The position numbers and the translations under genes were made by a program. Below, one piece after another: positions 1-6,094 of a DNA stretch of 7,864 nucleotides (its first letter is position 1; each line of letters begins with the position of its first letter). Source of the DNA: RGIG8748 sp045576175 (GTDB lineage Bacteria > Bacillota > Clostridia > UMGS1810); contig JAZNFW010000049.1 in NCBI GenBank assembly GCA_045576175.1, positions 1 through 7,864 on the forward strand, given 5' to 3'. A model generated the notes under the pieces. It was not told where the DNA came from and did not search any database. It saw only the letters and a list, made by a program, of their open reading frames with translations.

Positions 1-1245
1 GACGAGGAACAGCGTTTTGGAGTAGGGCATAAGGAAAAGCTCAAAGAGATGAAAAAGGATGTAAATGTATTAACCTTAAGTGCCACACCTATTCCAAGAA
101 CACTAAATATGGCTATGATGGGCATACGGGATTTGAGCGTGCTTGCCTCTCCGCCAAACGACAGAGCACCTGTACAGACATTTGTTATGGAGTACAACCC
201 TATTGTTGTGCAAAACGCAATTCAAAGAGAACTTGCACGAGGCGGACAGGTGTATTATCTTTATAACAGGGTAGAAAACATAGAAAGGGTAGCCGTTAAG
301 ATAGCGGAGCTTGTGCCCGAGGCAAGGGTAAGTGTTGCCCACGGCAAAATGAGTGAAAATGAGCTTGAAAACATTATGCTCGATTTAATAGATGGGAATA
401 TTGATGTGCTCGTTTGCACCACCATCATAGAAACAGGTCTCGATGTGCCCAATGTAAATACTATAATAGTAGAAAACGCCGACACCCTTGGATTGTCCCA
501 GCTATATCAGCTAAAGGGAAGAGTAGGGCGTTCAAACAGACTGTCCTTTGCATATTTCACATATCACGAGGGAAAGGTTCTCGATAAAATTGCACAGAAG
601 AGGCTTAGTGCAATAAGGGAATTTACCGAATTTGGTTCGGGCTTTAAGATAGCCCTAAGAGATTTGGAAATAAGAGGTGCGGGCAACATCCTCGGTAAGC
701 AACAGCACGGAAATATTAATCTTGTCGGCTATGATATGTATTGCTTACTTTTGGAACAGGCGGTAAAGGAAATAAAGGGCGAAACCGTTACCGAAAAGGT
801 GAGCACCTCAATAGACCTTAAGGTAAGTGCCTTTATTCCCGAAAAGTCCGTTCCCGATGAAAAGCAAAGAATAGAAATGTACAGGCGTATAGCTTCTATA
901 TCCACCGAGGACGAATTAGGCGAGGTTCAGTCGGAATATATCGACCGCTACGGAGATGTTGACAAAAGCGTTGACAATCTTATGAACATAGCACTTATAA
1001 GGTCATATGCATCTGATATGTGCATATCCGACATAAGCGTAAAGGATGAGCTTGTAATATTCACATTCGAACGGGTTGTGAGCCCAAAGGCAATAGTTGA
1101 GATTATGGACGATTTCAAGGGAAAAATGATGTTTTCTTCCGGCTCGGTTTCGTATCTTAGCTATAAATGTGAAGAAAATATACTGAGTAATATTAAAATT
1201 ATATTACAAAGGCTTAAAAACACAATACACGAAGAAAGTATATAA
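1..1245 (+). CDS. mfd: Transcription-repair coupling factor Mfd, C-terminal part (5' end outside window)
   Basis: This is the C-terminal 414 residues of Mfd, the superfamily 2 DNA translocase that pushes stalled RNA polymerase off lesions and recruits the UvrA-UvrB excision machinery in the cytoplasm. The reading frame is open from base 1, so the ATG at 49 is internal and not the start. In the fragment, helicase motif II (DEEQRFG) is residues 1-7, motif III (SATPIPRT) 27-34, motif V (TTIIETGLDVPN) about 140-151, and motif VI (QLKGRVGRSNR) about 170-180. A RecG/Mfd-type TRG region with REFTEFGSGFKIALRDLEIRG-like sequence follows at about 205-237, then the Mfd-specific C-terminal domain from about 269. 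RecG lacks that last domain, which settles the call. Family members are about 1150-1180 residues, so roughly two thirds lie upstream of the window. No terminator follows the TAA stop. The foldase gene begins 38 bases later, so the two may be cotranscribed. Confidence 0.97.
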   Translation, partial: DEEQRFGVGHKEKLKEMKKDVNVLTLSATPIPRTLNMAMMGIRDLSVLASPPNDRAPVQTFVMEYNPIVVQNAIQRELARGGQVYYLYNRVENIERVAVKIAELVPEARVSVAHGKMSENELENIMLDLIDGNIDVLVCTTIIETGLDVPNVNTIIVENADTLGLSQLYQLKGRVGRSNRLSFAYFTYHEGKVLDKIAQKRLSAIREFTEFGSGFKIALRDLEIRGAGNILGKQQHGNINLVGYDMYCLLLEQAVKEIKGETVTEKVSTSIDLKVSAFIPEKSVPDEKQRIEMYRRIASISTEDELGEVQSEYIDRYGDVDKSVDNLMNIALIRSYASDMCISDISVKDELVIFTFERVVSPKAIVEIMDDFKGKMMFSSGSVSYLSYKCEENILSNIKIILQRLKNTIHEESI

Positions 1246-1267
1246 TGTATAATTGTGTTATAATTGT
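1241..1267 (+). promoter_or_regulatory. Cluster of three TATAAT hexamers ahead of the first foldase gene
   Basis: TATAAT occurs at 1241-1246 (overlapping the mfd stop codon), 1248-1253 and 1259-1264. The last is preceded by TGT, giving an extended -10 form (TGTTATAAT). The 9-mer TATAATTGT is repeated exactly at 1248-1256 and 1259-1267, an 11-base period. No good -35 hexamer lies at normal distance from any copy, and the third would start transcription at or inside the ribosome binding site. A promoter giving the foldase expression independent of mfd is possible but unproven. AT-rich composition alone could explain it. Confidence 0.3.
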
Positions 1268-1283
1268 ATGAGGAGGTTTATAC

Positions 1284-2336
1284 ATGAGAAAATTAATGAA
1301 AATTATATCGGTTTTTTGCCTTGTAGCACTTCTTGCAGGCTGTGGTCAGGGAGAAAATCAAAAAAAGCCTCAAAAGAAGAGCGAGGTAGCCGTAACAATA
1401 GGTAAAACAGATTACGACATGGAAAGATTCAATATATATTTCTATACCGCATTAGCTGAACAGATGGTGGCAGCCGAGGTTCAAACAGCGGAGGATGTGA
1501 CTGAGGATTTCTGGACACAGGAAGTAGACGGTACCACAAGATTTGAGCTTGCTAAACAAAATGCACTTACCACTATGATAAATGATTCTGTAGCTCTTGA
1601 AAAAGCAAAGAAGCTCGGTCTTGAACTTACAGGTGTCGATATAAATAACATAAACACCGAGATGGAAAATGTAAAGGCAGATTCTGCTACAATGGCACGA
1701 CTTGAAGCAATAGGCGTTTCTATTGATGCTTTTGCAAAATACTATGAGGACGGTATTCTTATACAGTATCTCATACCTGAGCTTATAAGTAACGGTGAAA
1801 TTGACATAGACGAAGATGAAATTGATAAGAATTTCAAAAACGATTATGTCAAAGCAAAGCACATACTCATTTCAACTACAGACCCCAACACCGGTGCCGC
1901 ACTTGCAGACGATCAGGTTGCTGCTGCCAATACTAAGGCACAGAGCATATTGGATCAGATAAGGGGCGGTGCAGATTTTGACGAGCTTATGAATGCCAAC
2001 AGTGAGGATCCCGGTCTCCAGACAGCTCCAGACGGCTATGTGTTTACAAAGGGTCAGATGGTAGCGGAATTTGAAAGTGCGGCGTTTGCACTTGCCGAAG
2101 GACAGGTAAGCGGTCTTGTAAATACAGACTATGGCATCCACATTATAAAGAGAATTCCTTTAAATGTTGGTGGTGCTCAGGAAATGCAGATTATCCAGTC
2201 GCTCCAGTATGAAGCTGCGTATCCCCAAATTGAGGAACTTATAAAGGTATGGAAAGCCAAAGAGAAAATTAAGACAAATGACGATGCTTTAGGAAAAGCA
2301 AAGCCATTTAGCACAGAAGCCTTCTTTGGTGCTTAA
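1284..2336 (+). CDS. PrsA-like lipoprotein foldase, parvulin-type peptidyl-prolyl isomerase
   Basis: This is a 350-residue exported lipoprotein, predicted to sit on the outer face of the membrane and help secreted proteins fold by cis-trans isomerisation of prolyl bonds. The signal peptide has a basic start (MRKLMK), a hydrophobic core and the lipobox LLAGC, with Cys20 as the lipidated residue. Residues about 35-180 form a helical SurA/PrsA-like N-terminal chaperone region. The parvulin (PpiC) domain spans about 190-292. It runs from KAKHILI (His193), through the pocket motif GQMVAEF (Met259, Phe263), to YGIHIIKR (His286). These match the expected active-site and pocket positions of the family. 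A short tail rich in Lys and Glu follows. The start is clear: AGGAGGT at 1271-1277 lies six bases before the ATG. The gene follows mfd by 38 bases and precedes a paralogue. In related Firmicutes a PrsA-type gene is often found next to mfd. The gene name prsA is likely but not certain, since these genomes carry several such paralogues. Confidence 0.9.
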   Translation: MRKLMKIISVFCLVALLAGCGQGENQKKPQKKSEVAVTIGKTDYDMERFNIYFYTALAEQMVAAEVQTAEDVTEDFWTQEVDGTTRFELAKQNALTTMINDSVALEKAKKLGLELTGVDINNINTEMENVKADSATMARLEAIGVSIDAFAKYYEDGILIQYLIPELISNGEIDIDEDEIDKNFKNDYVKAKHILISTTDPNTGAALADDQVAAANTKAQSILDQIRGGADFDELMNANSEDPGLQTAPDGYVFTKGQMVAEFESAAFALAEGQVSGLVNTDYGIHIIKRIPLNVGGAQEMQIIQSLQYEAAYPQIEELIKVWKAKEKIKTNDDALGKAKPFSTEAFFGA

Positions 2337-2361
2337 GTAGAAACAACGCATCTGTTTAAAA

Positions 2362-2394
2362 AAGAGCAAGCCGCAATTTAATCGGCTTGCTCTT
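2362..2394. terminator. Perfect 12-bp hairpin between the two foldase genes
   Basis: The arms AAGAGCAAGCCG (2362-2373) and CGGCTTGCTCTT (2383-2394) pair perfectly around a 9-base loop. On the plus strand the stem is followed by ACAGTATTTTG, a poor U-tract, so it may terminate only partly or act as an RNA stabiliser or processing site. On the minus strand the stem runs straight into six T residues, a better intrinsic terminator shape, yet no minus-strand gene is visible here. The stem ends 31 bases before the proposed start of the next gene. Confidence 0.65.
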
Positions 2395-2412
2395 ACAGTA
2401 TTTTGCATTGTT

Positions 2413-2419
2413 GGGAGGG
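2413..2419 (+). promoter_or_regulatory. Ribosome binding site that fixes the CTG start of the second foldase
   Basis: GGGAGGG is the only Shine-Dalgarno-like sequence ahead of this frame. It stands six bases before CTG at 2426. The alternative TTG codons at 2387, 2408 and 2411 lie upstream of it or touch it, so it cannot serve them. No in-frame ATG or GTG lies near it. Confidence 0.7.
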
Positions 2420-2425
2420 ATAAAT

Positions 2426-3529
2426 CTGAAAAGGTTTTTTGCGCTTATATCTGTAATTTTAGCTATCGTACTTTTTGGGGGATGCGTTCCTCACAATACG
2501 GTAACGAGAAACGAAAAAACCCAGGAGGAAACTGTGGTTGTTACAGTAGGAGGAGTGGACTATACACTCGACAGATTTAATCTGTATTTGTACAACACAC
2601 AGGATGAGGTTTTAAAATCGCTGGGCTACGACAAGGCAAATGAGATTCCTCAGGACTTCTGGGATGCCAGACTGCGTGATGAGACAATGCTCGATATGGC
2701 AAAGAAAAATGCATTAGATATGCTTATAGATGATGCACTCGAATATAATAAAGCTATAGAGTACAATCTCAAACTAAGTGCTGATGATTATGCTGACATA
2801 AACAACCTCATATCTTCCTTGAGACAGGACAAGGTTTCGCTTGCACAGTTTGAGTATATTGGCATTTCGGTAGACGAATTAAAAGAATATTATCAAATGG
2901 AGACACTTATGCCGCATCTTCTCAAAGAACTTGTGGCAAGGGGAGAAATAGAGGTACCCGAAGATGAAGTGCTGGAGCTTTTTACATCCAATTATGTCAA
3001 GATAAAGCATATTTTCTTTCCTACAGTAGATGCAATTACGGGCAAGGAATTTTCAAAGCACAGAGTTGATTCTGCATACGACAGGGCAAATGAGGTCCTT
3101 TCAAAATTAAATGCAGGGCAGGATTTCGATGAGCTTATGAATATGTACACAGAGGATTATAACAGCACCAATGTGTACCACGAGGGCTATTTGTTTACTT
3201 ACGGTGATTGGGACAGTGCAATCGAAGAAGCAGCATTTTCGCTTGGCGAAGGTGAAATCAGCGGCATTGTAACTTCTGCAGACGGACTTCACATAATAAA
3301 AAGACTGCCTATGGATTTTGAGGGTAGCGAGGAAACAGAGTGTATTAAGGAAATAGAACTCATTTTTGCAGAGCCGAAACGATCCGAGCTAATCAAAAAG
3401 TGGCGTGAAGAGACGGAAATTATAATAAATGAAGAGGTACTAAACGAAATACAGCCTACTATTACAAATAATCGCCGTCCGTCATTTAACATCAGTCTTG
3501 ACCTTCCAAAGCCTAAAAAACAAAGGTAA
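2426..3529 (+). CDS. Second PrsA-like lipoprotein with diverged parvulin domain, CTG start
   Basis: This 367-residue exported lipoprotein is paralogous to the gene before it. Shared landmarks include DYxxxRFNxYxY near the N-terminus, DFWxxxxRxE-type spacing, ADFDELMN/QDFDELMN, AAFxLxEGxxSG and HIIKR. The chosen start is CTG. From there the signal peptide (KRFF, hydrophobic core, FGGC) puts the lipid-attachment Cys at residue 20, exactly as in its neighbour. A longer frame from TTG 2387 would begin inside a hairpin and lacks a ribosome binding site. The parvulin-like domain is about residues 191-293, with KIKHIFF (His195) and GLHIIKR (His289) present. The pocket motif GQMVAEF of the neighbour is GDWDSAI here, so the pocket Met and Phe are Trp262 and Ile266. 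Isomerase activity may be reduced or altered, and a chaperone role is an alternative. The C-terminal tail is extended and basic (ends PKPKKQR). No promoter is evident between the two paralogues, so expression probably depends on read-through past the hairpin. Confidence 0.85.
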   Translation: MKRFFALISVILAIVLFGGCVPHNTVTRNEKTQEETVVVTVGGVDYTLDRFNLYLYNTQDEVLKSLGYDKANEIPQDFWDARLRDETMLDMAKKNALDMLIDDALEYNKAIEYNLKLSADDYADINNLISSLRQDKVSLAQFEYIGISVDELKEYYQMETLMPHLLKELVARGEIEVPEDEVLELFTSNYVKIKHIFFPTVDAITGKEFSKHRVDSAYDRANEVLSKLNAGQDFDELMNMYTEDYNSTNVYHEGYLFTYGDWDSAIEEAAFSLGEGEISGIVTSADGLHIIKRLPMDFEGSEETECIKEIELIFAEPKRSELIKKWREETEIIINEEVLNEIQPTITNNRRPSFNISLDLPKPKKQR

Positions 3530-3552
3530 AAACAATCGTATATAATAGTATT

Positions 3553-3596
3553 AAGAGCTATTTTGATATAATCAATCGAAATGGCTCTTTTTTTTT
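3553..3596 (+). terminator. Intrinsic terminator of the foldase unit
   Basis: The arms AAGAGCTATTT (3553-3563) and AAATGGCTCTT (3579-3589) pair with one G-U wobble around a 15-base loop, which itself could pair further (TGAT with ATCA). A run of nine T residues at 3588-3596 follows. The hairpin lies 23 bases after the stop of the second foldase and separates that unit from spoIIE. Confidence 0.88.
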
Positions 3597-3625
3597 GAAA
3601 AGTTATTGAGTGTGGTTTACATAAT

Positions 3626-3658
3626 TTTACAAAATATTTTCTTCTGCGATGTTAAAAT
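3626..3658 (+). promoter_or_regulatory. Candidate spoIIE promoter, sigma-A-like with 21-bp spacer
   Basis: TTTACA (3626-3631) and TAAAAT (3653-3658) resemble sigma-A -35 and -10 elements but are 21 bases apart. From literature knowledge, B. subtilis spoIIE and spoIIG promoters have this over-long spacing and are switched on by phosphorylated Spo0A. The start would fall near 3665, ahead of the ribosome binding site at 3676-3681. Read on the minus strand, TGTAAAA over the -35 matches the 0A box TGNCGAA at four of six fixed positions, which is weak. TGT before TAAAAT also makes an extended -10, which could work without a -35. Confidence 0.55.
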
Positions 3659-3689
3659 GTAATAAACAAGAAAATGAGGAGAAAAACAA

Positions 3690-6029
3690 ATGAATGAAAT
3701 TGTACCAAACACACATCCAATCCGAAATGACATATTCTCAAAAGGAGTTATTGCACTGAGTCTTAGCACAAAGGACATTGTGTATATGCTACTATGCTAT
3801 GTTATGTCATCGTGCACTTTTTTTGATGGCAGGGTACCGTTTGTGTTAAGTGCTTATGCGGCATCTTTTGCACTTGGAAGGTGGTATCTTCCCCTTGCGG
3901 CATCCGTACTGGGACTATTAAGGCTTGGAATGGGCTTTAACCTTTTTATGTATCTGGCAGTTCTTGGCGGAGCTACCTTTCTTATGGGAACCATACGTAG
4001 TGGCAGAAAGTTTAAGGCTATATGCGTAAGCTCGCTTTTGTTTGTAGTGTCTTTTACTCAGAATTTGGTTACCCAAGCGTTTTGGTATGACTATTTTATT
4101 ACCTTTTTGGAAGTTGGCTTGTGTTATGGCGGTGTGTATACCTTTTCGGTGGCAGTTCCCCTTATTACAGATGCAAAAGACAGGAGATGCATTCTTGATA
4201 CAGAACTGGTATCTTTATTTATTCTTTTGGCACTTGTTGTGCGATGCAGTGTAGGTCTGGGCCTTGTTGCGGGACTTGACATATCGGTAGTACTATCCAT
4301 TTTACTGCTTCTGGCAATCAATATGGAGAGTGATATTTCTCTTGGAACAGCTATGGGAGTGGTGCTTGGTTTTATAACTGTGGGTGGTGCTGTGTCGCCT
4401 GTAGTTTCTGTGGGTGCATTTAGCTTTGCATCGCTTTGTGCGGGTGTGTTCAACAGGTTTGGGAAGTGGGGAGTTGTTTTGGGATTTGCTTGTGCCAATG
4501 CTACGCTTTCGGCTTTTTTCCCCGAGGAAATTCTCCCGTTTGATATATTTGAGGTACTTAGTTCAGCCATAATATTTGCACTGCTTCCAAAGAAAATTAC
4601 GGGGTACATATCCTCGGTCGGCTCCAAAACAGTTCACACAGCTACAAAGGCATTTATTCACAGAGACAAAGTACAAAAGCTGGTTTCAAAAAGACTTATG
4701 CTTCTGTCAAATGCTTACTACTCGCTTGCAGATTCGTATGACAAGAGCTTTAAAACAGACACAATGTCCAAAGAGTACATAATCCATATGCTCGACAGTG
4801 CATCTTCCAAAATCTGTCCCGATTGCGGTTTAAAATACAATTGCTGGGAGAGACACTACAAGGAGAGCTACAAGGCTATGTCGAAGATGCTGGAAACTGC
4901 CGATAAAAAAGGCACGCTTACTGTGGAGGATGCTCCATCGCCAATTAAGGACAAGTGCATTAAGATAAAGGAGTTTGTGGACAAGTTTAACGAAATGTAT
5001 GGTATATACAAGGTCGAAAAGATGTGGCAGGGCAGATTAAATGATGCGCGAAAATTGGTATCCGAGCAGCTTAGGGGCATAAGCCGTTCTGTTAAGGATA
5101 CTGCAGATAAATTCGATATGTGTATTGATACTGCGGCAGAAAAGGAAATAAAAAGTGCATTGGACCGAAACAAAATAGATTTTTTGGATGTTACATTCTT
5201 AAAGGGGAGAACAGACGGTTTTTGTGTAGAGATTCTTCTTGGTGATTATTCGGTATCAAAAAAGACTCAAAATCTTATAGAGGCTGTAGTGGAATCTGTT
5301 ACGGGCAGAAAGACCACCCTCTCTTCCATACAGCACGAAAAAGATGGACTCTCTCTTATACTGCGTGACAATCACAATTTCAGAGTAAGCGTAGGAAATG
5401 CGTCTGTGAGCAAAAAAGGGGAGAAAATCTCCGGTGATAGCTTTGTATCGTGTGTTTCTCCGCAGGGTAATTTTGTTGCGGCACTAAGTGACGGTATGGG
5501 AACGGGTGAAGCCGCCTCTAAGGAAAGCACCGCGGCTATAGAGCTGCTAAGGTGTTTTATTATGTCGGGAATGGATATAGAAACGGCACTGGAGCTTATA
5601 AACTCATCTCTTCTTTTAAGGTCAGCCGGAGATAGCTTTGCTACGATGGATGTGTGCTCTGTAGATTTATCGGCAGGTAATGTAAATATTTTTAAAAGCG
5701 GTGCTGCCACAAGCTATATAAAAAATGCGTCGGAGATATTCAAGGTGGAATCGGACTCTCTTCCGTTTGGTGTGCTAAAGAATGATTCAAGCGTGACAAC
5801 CAGGATTTTCGGCGTGGAAAAGACGGCACAAATTGTTATTATGTCGGACGGTGTGTTTGATGTTCTCTCGTGGGCGGATGAAGATATAGTGGAAAAAATC
5901 CTAAGAGAAAATTCCACAGATAATCCGCAGATTATAGCCAGCGAAATATTATCTCAGGCACTAAAGCTTTCGGAAGATACAGCACACGACGATATGACGG
6001 TAGCGGTGGTTAATGTGTGGGAAAGATAA
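3690..6029 (+). CDS. spoIIE: Stage II sporulation protein E, membrane-bound PP2C serine phosphatase
   Basis: SpoIIE dephosphorylates the anti-anti-sigma factor SpoIIAA, which frees sigma-F in the forespore. It also acts with FtsZ at the polar division septum. The protein is 779 residues (B. subtilis SpoIIE is 827). A hydrophobic N-terminal part, about residues 28-300, holds multiple membrane segments, about ten in the family. A cytoplasmic central domain, about 310-565, contains a CPDCG...NCW cluster (Cys376, Cys379, Cys385) and a coiled-coil-like charged stretch at about 420-490. The C-terminal PP2C/SpoIIE phosphatase domain is about 570-779. Its metal-binding acidic residues are visible in GDSF (Asp583), SDGMGTG (Asp601), MSDG (Asp720) and HDDMTVAV (Asp767, Asp768). 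GAGGAG at 3676-3681 lies eight bases before the ATG, so the start is clear. The gene stands alone between two terminators and converges on guaB, which fits regulation as its own sporulation unit. Confidence 0.96.
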   Translation: MNEIVPNTHPIRNDIFSKGVIALSLSTKDIVYMLLCYVMSSCTFFDGRVPFVLSAYAASFALGRWYLPLAASVLGLLRLGMGFNLFMYLAVLGGATFLMGTIRSGRKFKAICVSSLLFVVSFTQNLVTQAFWYDYFITFLEVGLCYGGVYTFSVAVPLITDAKDRRCILDTELVSLFILLALVVRCSVGLGLVAGLDISVVLSILLLLAINMESDISLGTAMGVVLGFITVGGAVSPVVSVGAFSFASLCAGVFNRFGKWGVVLGFACANATLSAFFPEEILPFDIFEVLSSAIIFALLPKKITGYISSVGSKTVHTATKAFIHRDKVQKLVSKRLMLLSNAYYSLADSYDKSFKTDTMSKEYIIHMLDSASSKICPDCGLKYNCWERHYKESYKAMSKMLETADKKGTLTVEDAPSPIKDKCIKIKEFVDKFNEMYGIYKVEKMWQGRLNDARKLVSEQLRGISRSVKDTADKFDMCIDTAAEKEIKSALDRNKIDFLDVTFLKGRTDGFCVEILLGDYSVSKKTQNLIEAVVESVTGRKTTLSSIQHEKDGLSLILRDNHNFRVSVGNASVSKKGEKISGDSFVSCVSPQGNFVAALSDGMGTGEAASKESTAAIELLRCFIMSGMDIETALELINSSLLLRSAGDSFATMDVCSVDLSAGNVNIFKSGAATSYIKNASEIFKVESDSLPFGVLKNDSSVTTRIFGVEKTAQIVIMSDGVFDVLSWADEDIVEKILRENSTDNPQIIASEILSQALKLSEDTAHDDMTVAVVNVWER

Positions 6030-6037
6030 TTCTTTCG

Positions 6038-6079
6038 TAACAAAAAATCTCAAAGCCTAAGCTTTGAGATTTTTTGTTA
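6038..6079. terminator. Bidirectional terminator between convergent spoIIE and guaB
   Basis: Two perfect 19-base complementary arms (6038-6056 and 6061-6079) flank the loop CTAA. Each arm carries an A6 or T6 run towards its outer end, so the transcript from either strand forms a GC-containing inner stem (TCTCAAAGC with GCTTTGAGA) followed by U6. It lies 9 bases after the spoIIE stop and 16 bases past the guaB stop, so it serves both genes. Confidence 0.93.
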
Positions 6080-6094
6080 TATAAATAGATTTTC

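Noticed and set aside
2387..2425. A longer second foldase starting at TTG 2387
   Set aside because: The codon lies in the 3' arm of a hairpin, has no ribosome binding site, and adds residues ahead of an already complete signal peptide.
4124..4627. A 167-codon minus-strand open frame inside spoIIE
   Set aside because: It is antisense to the membrane region of a clearly real gene, with Ser/Thr/Pro-rich shadow composition and no start signals.
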